Assembly: GCA_050012295.1 (NCBI GenBank)
Contig: JBEKHL010000062.1
Span: forward strand, 1-10,988
Reading direction: 5' to 3'
DNA: 10,988 nt
Source of the DNA: UBA6186 sp050012295
GTDB taxonomy: Bacteria; Pseudomonadota; Gammaproteobacteria; UBA6186; Azoamicaceae
A model generated the notes under the pieces. It ran no database searches. It was not told the DNA's origin and was given only the letters and a program-made list of their open reading frames with translations. The translations under genes and the position numbers were made by a program. Shown here one piece after another: positions 6,020 through 10,988 of this stretch; position 1 is the stretch's first letter, and every line of letters begins with the position of its first letter.

Positions 6020-7386
6020 TTTATCTGAGCCTGATTTCTGTTTTTAGCAAAAGCAATGAATTCTGTAATAGATAATGGCTTACTTACATAATAGCCTTGC
6101 ATAATATCACAATCCATTTTTTTCAAGATAGCTAATTCTTGCTCGGTTTCTACGCCTTCGGCAATTAATTTAATATTTAAACTTTTTGCCATAGCAATAA
6201 TCGCAGCAACTATAGCATGATTTTGATCATCAGTATCGATTTTTTTTACAAAAGATTGATCAATTTTAATATAATGCCATTTAATCTGCCGTAAACGTTT
6301 AAAAGAAGAATATCCCGTACCGAAATCATCTATAGCTATTTTAACTCCCATAGCAATTAACACTGATAACATTAATAAATTTTTCTCTGGATTAACCATA
6401 AACATGCTTTCTGTTAACTCTATTTCAATATTTTGCGGTTTAACCCCAGTATCATAAATAGCCTGAGCTACAACTTTTACTACATCTCCTTGTAAAAATT
6501 GACCATTGGATAAATTTATTGCTACTTTAAAATCCTCCATACCTAATTCTTGAGATAAAAGTTTAGCTTGCACACAAGCTTGTTTAATAATCCAAGCACC
6601 AACTTGTAAAATTAACCCTGATTGTTCGGCAATAGATATAAAAATCTCTGGGGAAATACTACCTTTAATAGAATGATTCCATCTAACTAATGCCTCTGCA
6701 CCAATTAAAACACCTGTTTTAATATCGACTTGAGGTTGAAATAACAATTGTAATTCGTCATTATTTAATGCTGTTAATAATTCCGTATTGATTACAGTAA
6801 AATCTACAATCTGCTCAGTTAAAGCACTATGATATATACTATAAGTATTTCTACCAGATTTTTTAGCATCTAACAACGCAACCTCTACACACCTTAATAA
6901 TAAATCACAGCTGTTAGCATGATCTGGGAAAATCCCAATACCAATGGAAGCTGTAACATAAACATTACTATTACCAGACATAAAAGGTTGAGAAGTAATT
7001 TCTAACAACTCTGTTGCTATATCAATAATTTTTGTATGTTCAAACAATATATTTGGATATAAAACAACATATTCATCAAAACCTACATAATAAAACATCG
7101 CGCCATTTTTTTTAGTAAAAGCCTCGATTTTTCTTTTATTATGTTCAATAATCTTATTGCCAATTTTATACCCAAAAGCATCAATGGTGCTATGGAATTC
7201 ATTTAAATTAATTAAAAATAATATTAACTTACTGTTTTTATCATTTTTATTTAACGCTTTACTAATTATTTCTCGCAATTGGGATCTAGTTAATAATTTT
7301 TTATTATTAACCACAAAGAATCCAAAGATAAACCCTAGAATTAAACCCCCCCCGCCTACAATAATTAATAACGTAACTAACGACAT
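6016..7386 (-). CDS. Membrane-anchored degenerate-GGDEF/EAL protein, probable c-di-GMP phosphodiesterase
   Basis: The 456-residue protein has one N-terminal membrane helix (about 4-26), a GGDEF-like domain (about 50-185) and an EAL domain (about 200-448). The cyclase signature is replaced by V-G-F-D-E-Y at 101-106, so cyclase activity is unlikely and the domain may sense GTP or be structural. The EAL domain keeps its expected catalytic residues: E-A-L at 231-233 within EALVRW, N in NLSNGQF, E in ELTES (323-327), D-D-F-G-T-G-Y-S-S (353-361), K374 in IKID, E410/E413 in AEGVE, and Q-G-Y-Y (430-433). It therefore probably hydrolyses c-di-GMP to pGpG. There is no periplasmic sensor. The gene overlaps rppH by 10 bp and lgt by 4 bp. 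In E. coli and relatives ptsP occupies this position. A run of eight G lies at codons 11-14. Confidence 0.92.
   Translation of the reverse strand: MSLVTLLIIVGGGGLILGFIFGFFVVNNKKLLTRSQLREIISKALNKNDKNSKLILFLINLNEFHSTIDAFGYKIGNKIIEHNKRKIEAFTKKNGAMFYYVGFDEYVVLYPNILFEHTKIIDIATELLEITSQPFMSGNSNVYVTASIGIGIFPDHANSCDLLLRCVEVALLDAKKSGRNTYSIYHSALTEQIVDFTVINTELLTALNNDELQLLFQPQVDIKTGVLIGAEALVRWNHSIKGSISPEIFISIAEQSGLILQVGAWIIKQACVQAKLLSQELGMEDFKVAINLSNGQFLQGDVVKVVAQAIYDTGVKPQNIEIELTESMFMVNPEKNLLMLSVLIAMGVKIAIDDFGTGYSSFKRLRQIKWHYIKIDQSFVKKIDTDDQNHAIVAAIIAMAKSLNIKLIAEGVETEQELAILKKMDCDIMQGYYVSKPLSITEFIAFAKNRNQAQIK
7346..7353 (-). repeat. (G)8 homopolymer at the start of the EAL gene
   Basis: Eight consecutive C on the plus strand (G on the coding strand) encode part of V-G-G-G-G-L within the membrane anchor, 34-41 nt into the gene. 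Such a tract is rare in DNA this AT-rich. A one-base change would shift the frame near the start. It could be a contingency tract or a sequencing-sensitive site; the frame is open as given. Confidence 0.7.
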
Positions 7387-7883
7387 ATATGATCCAATTT
7401 ATTATATTTTCTATTATTATAAATATATGTAGACAATTCTCGTAATGCTCTACAATAAACTTGTCTCTTAAAATCTATTACCATATGTAGTGGGTACCAA
7501 TAATTTACCCACTGCCAAGCATCAAATTCTGGTTTAGAACTTAAATCAAAGCGGATCTGGTGATCTTCCCCATTAAACCGCAATAAAAACCATCTTTGTT
7601 TTTGACCAACAAATAATGGCTCCCCTTTTCTGCGCATCCTCACTGGAAGTTTATAACTTAACCAATGCTTTGTACTGGCTATAACACTAACATCTTTATC
7701 ATTAAGACCAATTTCTTCGTATAATTCTCTATACAGTGCATCTAACAAATTTTCGTTATCGTTAACCCCGCCCTGAGGCAATTGCCAAGCATTTTGTTTA
7801 ATTCTTTTAGCCAATAATACCTTATCTTGGTGATTAACCAAGATAATTGCAACATTTAGCCTAAACCCTTCTGTATCTAACAC
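7377..7883 (-). CDS. rppH: RNA pyrophosphohydrolase (Nudix)
   Basis: RppH removes pyrophosphate from 5'-triphosphorylated mRNA and thereby triggers RNase E-dependent decay. The 168-residue protein shows the complete Nudix box at 38-60 (G-x5-E-x7-R-E-L-x-E-E-x-G-L). RppH-specific segments are EGFRLNVAIILVN at the start, WQLPQGGV, V-I-A-S-T-K-H-W-L-S-Y-K-L-P, G-Q-K-Q-R-W-F-L-L, PEFDAWQWVNYWYP and FKRQVY. These follow the E. coli enzyme closely. The start is GTG (7883-7881), chosen because the family N-terminus begins here and upstream sequence belongs to pepP. It overlaps pepP by 7 bp and the EAL gene by 10 bp. Some intracellular bacteria call this homologue an invasion protein (IalA/NudH type); decapping is the better-supported role. 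Confidence 0.95.
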   Translation of the reverse strand: MLDTEGFRLNVAIILVNHQDKVLLAKRIKQNAWQLPQGGVNDNENLLDALYRELYEEIGLNDKDVSVIASTKHWLSYKLPVRMRRKGEPLFVGQKQRWFLLRFNGEDHQIRFDLSSKPEFDAWQWVNYWYPLHMVIDFKRQVYCRALRELSTYIYNNRKYNKLDHICR

Positions 7884-9163
7884 ATTAAATGTTCTATATC
7901 CTCAATTTCTTTTACAGCTGATTTTGTTAATACTTCATGTCCATGTTCTGTAACTAAAATATCGTCTTCAATACGAATACCGATTCCTTGCCAATATAAA
8001 CCAGGTTCTACTGTAAAAACCATTCCAGGCGATAACGACCTAAACTGATCGTTAATTTTATAAACACTTGGATCATGCACATCCATACCTAAAAAATGCC
8101 CGCTACCATGCATATAAAATGCCCGATAAGCGTTTGTACTAATAAGCTCATCAACATTTCCAGTCAATAATTTAAGATCAACTAACCCTTGTACCAAAGA
8201 ATACACAATAGTTTGTTGTAATTTTGACCATAATAATCCTGGTTTAACCAAATTAATTGCCTGCTTCTGAGCATAAAGCACTACTTGGTATAAATCTCTT
8301 TGTTTAGCAGAAAATTTTTTATTAGCCGGGCATACCCTAGTAATATCTGCCGCATAATAATCATACTCTGCCCCAGCATCTACCAATAATAAATCATGTT
8401 TTTTTATAACGGCAGAATTTTTAGTATAATGTAAAATACAGGCATTTTCACCAGAGGCTACTACCGGTTGGTATGCCATATCCTGACAATCATGCTGTAA
8501 ACAATAATTATAAAATTCTGCTTGTACCTGGCGTTCTGTTAAATTTTTATTACTAGCTACATATTTCATAATATGCTCGTGTGCTTTGGCAGATACTTGA
8601 GCTACATAACGAATTTTTTCTAACTCTAGTTGAGATTTAATTAAACGCAATTCATATAAAATAGCCGATAAATCTTTTGCCTCCTGAGGAAAAGCTTTTT
8701 CATACTGGGATTTAGCTATTTGTTGCGACATATTACGCCATTTATATAAATTAGTTTCCAATTCTAAATCTTGAAACATTGGATAATATAAAATATCTTT
8801 GTTTACTAACAATGTTGGCAAAATAAGATCTATTTGATTAATAGGATAAGCTAAATCTGCCTCAAATAATTCTAAAGCCGCTTGTTGTCCTACTATTGGG
8901 CCAGTCCATATTTCTTTCTCTAAATTTGATTCTTGGCTAAATAAAATAAATTGGTTAAGATGATCTTTGTTATTTGATTTGATAAGAATTGCCACGGCAT
9001 TTGGTTCAACAAATTTAGTAATATAATAAAAATTACTATTTTGTCTAAAAGGATATTCAACATCATTGCTACGGTACTTAAGTTTGTTACCAGGCAAAAT
9101 AACAATGCTATTTGGCAACAATTTAGCAAATAATGCTTCACGATTTTGTTTAGCTATTAACAA
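7877..9163 (-). CDS. pepP: Xaa-Pro aminopeptidase (aminopeptidase P)
   Basis: PepP removes the N-terminal residue from peptides with proline in second position, in the cytoplasm, using two Mn ions. The 428-residue protein has the N-terminal aminopeptidase-P domain (E-Y-P-F-R-Q-N-S-N-F-Y-Y, 36-47; IWTGPIVGQ) and a C-terminal pita-bread domain. The five metal ligands are D262, D273, H356, E386 and E399, in LLLVDAG, YAADITR, GSGHFLGMDVHD, VFTVEPGLY and IGIRIEDD; H245 and H352 are also conserved. The start is TTG (9163-9161): a GAGG ribosome site is 9 nt upstream, an in-frame TAA lies two codons upstream, and this N-terminus fits the family length (E. coli 441). First gene of the operon; an extended -10 promoter lies upstream. 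In E. coli pepP is elsewhere, so this linkage is lineage-specific. Confidence 0.95.
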   Translation of the reverse strand: MLIAKQNREALFAKLLPNSIVILPGNKLKYRSNDVEYPFRQNSNFYYITKFVEPNAVAILIKSNNKDHLNQFILFSQESNLEKEIWTGPIVGQQAALELFEADLAYPINQIDLILPTLLVNKDILYYPMFQDLELETNLYKWRNMSQQIAKSQYEKAFPQEAKDLSAILYELRLIKSQLELEKIRYVAQVSAKAHEHIMKYVASNKNLTERQVQAEFYNYCLQHDCQDMAYQPVVASGENACILHYTKNSAVIKKHDLLLVDAGAEYDYYAADITRVCPANKKFSAKQRDLYQVVLYAQKQAINLVKPGLLWSKLQQTIVYSLVQGLVDLKLLTGNVDELISTNAYRAFYMHGSGHFLGMDVHDPSVYKINDQFRSLSPGMVFTVEPGLYWQGIGIRIEDDILVTEHGHEVLTKSAVKEIEDIEHLMC

Positions 9164-9245
9164 TTTTTATAGCCTCTATTGGTTTTTTAGCCCAGCAGGA
9201 TTATTAAAACCTACGAACAATAATTATGAATTATTTTTGATAATT

Positions 9246-9251
9246 ATTATA
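9246..9251 (-). promoter_or_regulatory. Extended -10 promoter of the pepP-folA operon
   Basis: The minus strand reads TGCTATAAT, a perfect TATAAT with the TGn extension, 83 bp upstream of the pepP start. The -35 region, about 17 bp further up, is poor, as is common with extended -10 promoters. No other good promoter is seen before pepP. Confidence 0.6.
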
Positions 9252-9267
9252 GCATTTCAGTTTAATT

Positions 9268-9291
9268 AAGCATACCATTTTACGTATGCTT
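9268..9291. promoter_or_regulatory. Inverted repeat in the divergent intergenic region, candidate operator
   Basis: AAGCATAC (9268-9275) and GTATGCTT (9284-9291) are perfect 8-bp arms with an 8-bp spacer. They lie upstream of the pepP -10 on one side. On the other they touch a possible -35 (TTGTTA, 9290-9295, with TACGAT at 9314-9319, spacer 18) for the plus-strand gene. The position between divergent genes suits a regulator site; a terminator is less likely because no T-tract follows. Confidence 0.4.
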
Positions 9292-9349
9292 GTTAATAAT
9301 TCGCTAATTAAAGTACGATAAGCCAAAACTAACAATTGGAGATTTATGT

Positions 9350-9670
9350 ATGTATTTTTTGACTTATAAACATAAAATAACTATTAACCATTATAACCGT
9401 CAATCAGATAATGAAATGGAATGTTTAACTCCAAGAGGTGAGCATTCGAGTCTAACCTTTTCTTGCACAGATGATGGCAGAGATATAACGCTCCAAGAAA
9501 CAAGCCACCAAAAACCGATCCAAGAAGTGTTTCAGGATTATATCAACTCTTTAACAGAAGTAAAAAATAAGCACCCTAATGCTATTATTGCTGCTGCTAA
9601 ATTTGATATAGGTGAGGACGAAAATAATACAGTTGTTAGAAGTTTTCTTCCTACTCCAAGAGTATGGTAA
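9350..9670 (+). CDS. Small orphan protein, function unknown
   Basis: This is the only plausible plus-strand gene in the window. The 106-residue product is not recognised. It is hydrophilic with no signal peptide or membrane segment, has two Cys (25 and 39), an acidic stretch GEDENNT near 88-94, and ends S-F-L-P-T-P-R-V-W. The start at 9350 is preferred over the ATG 4 bp upstream, which opens only eight codons; GGAG lies 8 nt before it, the same ribosome-site style as other genes here. It is divergent from pepP and convergent with the broken antitoxin gene, and sits between the core operon and the tRNA-fragment repeat. Host interaction is possible for such orphan genes but nothing in the sequence shows it. 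Confidence 0.6.
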   Translation: MYFLTYKHKITINHYNRQSDNEMECLTPRGEHSSLTFSCTDDGRDITLQETSHQKPIQEVFQDYINSLTEVKNKHPNAIIAAAKFDIGEDENNTVVRSFLPTPRVW

Positions 9671-9740
9671 TGCAATTTATATACTACGCAATGTGTTAAA
9701 TACAATGTAGGCAATCAATTAAGGAAGTTAGAAATATTAG

Positions 9741-9808
9741 CTGTAATTTTCAAGATTTTTGTGATGGGCCCAGTAGGACTCGAACCTACGACCAAGGGAT
9801 TATGAGTC
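9741..9808 (-). repeat. att-like direct repeat, copy A, with 3' half of tRNA-Ile2(CAU)
   Basis: This 68-bp block recurs at 10475-10542 with a single mismatch (9755 A versus G). On the minus strand bases 9808-9765 read as a tRNA from the anticodon loop (C-T-CAT-A-A, anticodon at 9802-9804) through CTTGGTC, the T-arm (GTAGG-TTCGAGT-CCTAC) and the acceptor strand TGGGCCC plus discriminator A. TCA follows instead of encoded CCA. No D-arm or 5' acceptor strand precedes it. Sequence features fit tRNA-Ile2 (lysidine CAU) better than elongator Met, but Met cannot be excluded. A 3' tRNA half repeated directly is typical of integrase attachment sites. Confidence 0.8.
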
Positions 9809-9813
9809 TATAT

Positions 9814-9985
9814 TTAAGCAGCTATACGATTATCAATAATAATTGCTACTGGTATATCTAGCTTTCCTAACATATTTACTAACGATCGCTTTCATTAAAG
9901 CAGAACGAATTTTTAAGCTAGCAGCCTCAGCATGCTCAAACCCTAAATCATCAAATATACTACCTTTAGTAACATGGTTTTTCAT
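9814..9985 (-). pseudogene. Broken HigA-type antitoxin: HTH deleted and frame lost
   Basis: From the ATG at 9985 (AGGGG ribosome site 9 nt upstream, overlapping the toxin 3' end region) the frame reads K-G-S-I-F-D-D-L-G-F-E-H-A-E-A-A-S-L-K-I-R-S-A-L-M-K-A-I, the usual N-terminus of HigA-like XRE antitoxins of this module. It then ends at a TGA (9835-9833) after 50 residues. In another frame the sequence continues L-V-N-M-L-G-K-L-D-I-P-V-A-I-I-I-D-N-R-I-A-A and stops at 9814, which is the family C-terminus. The roughly 35 residues holding the helix-turn-helix are missing between them, so an internal deletion joined the ends out of frame near 9870-9880. DNA binding and probably toxin neutralisation are lost. 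The stop lies 5 bp from repeat copy A. Confidence 0.8.
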
Positions 9986-9987
9986 GA

Positions 9988-10314
9988 TCATAATCCCCTA
10001 ATTTTTATAACCTCAGCATAACGTTTCTTTACAATATCAATATCTTTTTTAGATGTTACTCTTGTTTTCTTAATAAAACTGTGAAGCACATAAATTACTT
10101 CTTCAAATTTAGCAATATACAGTAATCGATATTCATTCTCTTCATGAATTCGTATTTCTTTAACTCCATGACCAATTCCAATCATAGGTTTCCAGTCACA
10201 AGGATCAAGCCCCCTTTGAACTTTATCAAGGTTATATCCTATTTCACGCCTAACATTAATTGGATATTTTTTTACCGCTTGATGTGTTGTGCCAAGCCAA
10301 AAAATTTTCTTCAT
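9988..10314 (-). CDS. HigB-like toxin (phage-derived Gp49-like family)
   Basis: The 108-residue protein matches the Gp49-like/HigB branch of the RelE superfamily, mRNA interferases acting on translating ribosomes. Landmarks are FWLGTTHQAVKKYP, V-R-R-E-I-G-Y-N-L-D-K-V-Q-R-G (22-36), W-K-P-M-x-G-I-G-H-G-V-K-E-I-R, Y-R-L-L-Y-I-A-K-F and V-I-Y-V-L-H-S-F-I-K-K-T (73-84), then a helical tail (KKDIDIVKKRYAEVIK). The length is complete for the family. The toxin-first order, with an antitoxin directly downstream, is the higBA arrangement. The ribosome site is weak. The cognate antitoxin here is a pseudogene, so this toxin is either inactive, silent or controlled from elsewhere. The module lies between the two tRNA-fragment repeats. 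Confidence 0.88.
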   Translation of the reverse strand: MKKIFWLGTTHQAVKKYPINVRREIGYNLDKVQRGLDPCDWKPMIGIGHGVKEIRIHEENEYRLLYIAKFEEVIYVLHSFIKKTRVTSKKDIDIVKKRYAEVIKIRGL

Positions 10315-10324
10315 GCCATTTAAT

Positions 10325-10369
10325 TATATAAAATTTTATATATTATACAATACTGTTAAGCCGATCCAA
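10325..10369 (-). promoter_or_regulatory. Candidate higBA promoter with overlapping palindrome
   Basis: On the minus strand TATAAT (10342-10347) is preceded after 16 bp by TTGGAT (10364-10369). A perfect 18-bp palindrome, TATATAAAATTTTATATA (10325-10342), touches the -10 and ends 11 bp before the toxin ATG. This is where an antitoxin would bind for autoregulation. AT-rich palindromes arise easily in this DNA, so confidence is modest. Confidence 0.4.
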
Positions 10370-10405
10370 AAATCAACAGTTAATAATGAGGAAGTTAGAA
10401 ACACT

Positions 10406-10434
10406 AATGCCAGCAAAATGTCCACAATGGCATT
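10406..10434. other. Hairpin in the extra DNA before repeat copy B
   Basis: AATGCCA (10406-10412) and TGGCATT (10428-10434) are perfect 7-bp arms with a 15-nt loop. They lie in the 67 bp present beside copy B but absent beside copy A. No T-tract follows, so its role is unclear. Confidence 0.3.
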
Positions 10435-10474
10435 TGAAGGAATAAACAAGTAGTACAACTAATCTACAAAAAAA

Positions 10475-10542
10475 CTGTAATTTTCAAGGTTTTTGTGATG
10501 GGCCCAGTAGGACTCGAACCTACGACCAAGGGATTATGAGTC
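10475..10542 (-). repeat. att-like direct repeat, copy B, with 3' half of tRNA-Ile2(CAU)
   Basis: This is the same 68 bp as copy A with one mismatch. The tRNA part covers 10542-10499 on the minus strand, anticodon CAT at 10536-10538, and the match to a tRNA extends one base further upstream than in copy A (GGACTCATAATCC). Upstream bases do not form a D-arm or a GGGCCCA acceptor strand, so this copy too is a 3' half only. The block is flanked by a perfect 10-bp inverted repeat, TAATCTACAA (10460-10469) and TTGTAGATTA (10547-10556). Confidence 0.8.
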
Positions 10543-10661
10543 CGCATTGTAGATTAAAAGTACTGATTTTATCAACATTTTTATACCGCAGAACCCGCTA
10601 CAAATGTATGACCAAGCAGCACAATGCATAACTCATGGCCACAAATTGCCCACATGGGTTT

Positions 10662-10988
10662 TTAGTGGAGATTATATTTCTTTTCTTCAAAATTTAAACC
10701 ATAGAATATCCGTTTAGAGTTTCCTCGTTCCAACTGCTGGTGTAGTTTCCAGCGTGATTGATCTTGTAGCGCTACAGTATTGTTTTTTTGTTGAGTAAGT
10801 ATACAAGCTATTTTTGCTAACGCTAGTTTCTTATTCAAAAATTGAGAACGTTCTTCCCTAGCAGTTACTACTATTCTAGATTTTATGTGAGTTGCTCTAA
10901 CAGCACTATTTGTTTTATTAACGTGTTGCCCACCTGGCCCAGTAGATTGCATGCATTCAAAAATAACTTCCTTTTCATTTAAAGTTGT
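10662..10988 (-). CDS. prfH: Peptide chain release factor-like protein PrfH, C-terminal part, cut by right window edge
   Basis: The minus strand is open from the window edge for 108 codons to TAA (10664-10662). The fragment holds the catalytic GGQ loop in Q-S-T-G-P-G-G-Q-H-V-N-K-T-N-S-A-V-R-A-T-H, which enters the peptidyl-transferase centre and hydrolyses peptidyl-tRNA. It then has the S-R-I-V-V-T-A-R-E-E-R-S-Q segment and a tail with R-W-K-L-H-Q-Q-L-E-R-G-N. That tail and the short distance from GGQ to the end (about 85 residues) fit PrfH rather than RF1 or RF2. The frame continues upstream of the first internal Met, so that Met is not the start. In other bacteria prfH follows an rtcB RNA-ligase gene and acts in rescue and repair of ribosomes with damaged 16S rRNA; rtcB would lie off the right edge. 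Its place beside a tRNA-derived repeat suggests an island gene. Confidence 0.85.
   Translation of the reverse strand, partial: TTLNEKEVIFECMQSTGPGGQHVNKTNSAVRATHIKSRIVVTAREERSQFLNKKLALAKIACILTQQKNNTVALQDQSRWKLHQQLERGNSKRIFYGLNFEEKKYNLH

Larger units (their letters stand above)
9741..10542. mobile_element. Small tRNA-flanked island segment carrying a decayed higBA module
   Basis: An 802-bp segment is bounded by the two 68-bp tRNA-derived direct repeats and contains only the toxin, the broken antitoxin and non-coding DNA. No integrase is present, so it would be a remnant or a cassette left by a larger element. Outside the tRNA core, each repeat is preceded by AGGAAGTTAGAAA (9722-9734 and 10389-10401), so the shared ancestry may extend further, with an extra 67 bp in copy B. 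Confidence 0.5.

Noticed and set aside
7157..7432. Plus-strand open frame of 91 codons
   Set aside because: It is antisense to the start of the EAL gene and the end of rppH, both firmly identified.
8920..9269. Open frames at 8920-9141 (minus) and 9066-9269 (plus)
   Set aside because: Both overlap the well-supported N-terminal region of pepP in other frames and show no domain signals.
9765..9840. A complete functional tRNA gene at copy A (and likewise at 10499-10575 for copy B)
   Set aside because: Neither place has a D-arm or a 5' acceptor strand complementary to TGGGCCC upstream of the anticodon arm; in copy A the upstream bases are the end of the antitoxin remnant.
10649..10663. CCCACATGGG followed by TTTTT on the plus strand as a terminator
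   Set aside because: The stem would be only 4 bp with a 2-nt loop, and it overlaps the prfH stop on the other strand with no plus-strand gene upstream.
10662..10952. A 96-residue protein starting at the internal Met of the prfH frame
   Set aside because: The frame stays open to the window edge, and the bases upstream code for normal PrfH sequence (E-V-I-F-E-C before M-Q-S-T-G-P-G-G-Q), so the gene is a partial longer one.

Overview
The window is a low-GC, gene-dense bacterial chromosome segment, and almost every gene is on the minus strand. Three things point to a gammaproteobacterium, probably a host-associated Legionellales-like lineage: RppH is of the enterobacterial/Legionella type, the gene order rppH - X - lgt - thyA matches the classical gammaproteobacterial rppH-ptsP-lgt-thyA cluster, and the base composition is AT-rich. 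The lineage is an inference; no rRNA or other marker gene is present.

Left part (1-3850). The 5' part of a HigB/RelE-like toxin gene runs off the left edge, with a small palindrome just upstream of its start. A non-coding stretch follows, ending in a strong Rho-independent terminator. Then come an outer-membrane beta-barrel protein, a 590-residue Ala-rich protein built from about seven 45-residue helical repeats, and a small Lys-rich/Gln-rich protein. The last two are not recognised and look like accessory, possibly host-interaction, genes.

Centre (3943-9163). A compact six-gene minus-strand operon reads pepP - rppH - GGDEF/EAL protein - lgt - thyA - folA. Every junction overlaps (7, 10, 4, 16 and 4 bp), which suggests translational coupling. 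It combines peptide turnover (PepP), mRNA 5' pyrophosphate removal (RppH), probable c-di-GMP hydrolysis, lipoprotein maturation (Lgt) and the dTMP/tetrahydrofolate cycle (ThyA with DHFR). The EAL gene occupies the place that ptsP has in E. coli and relatives. An extended -10 promoter precedes pepP. pepP uses a TTG start and rppH a GTG start.

Right part (9350-10988). A small orphan plus-strand gene is followed by what looks like the edge of a tRNA-associated island. Two 68-bp direct repeats with one mismatch (9741-9808 and 10475-10542) each carry the 3' half of a CAU-anticodon tRNA, probably tRNA-Ile2, on the minus strand without a 5' half. Between them lies a higBA-type toxin-antitoxin module with an intact toxin and an antitoxin that has lost its helix-turn-helix to an internal out-of-frame deletion. 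Beyond the second repeat is the 3' part of prfH, a release-factor homologue usually paired with the RNA ligase RtcB in ribosome repair. The layout suggests successive insertions at one tRNA 3' end, with the intact tRNA expected off the right side.
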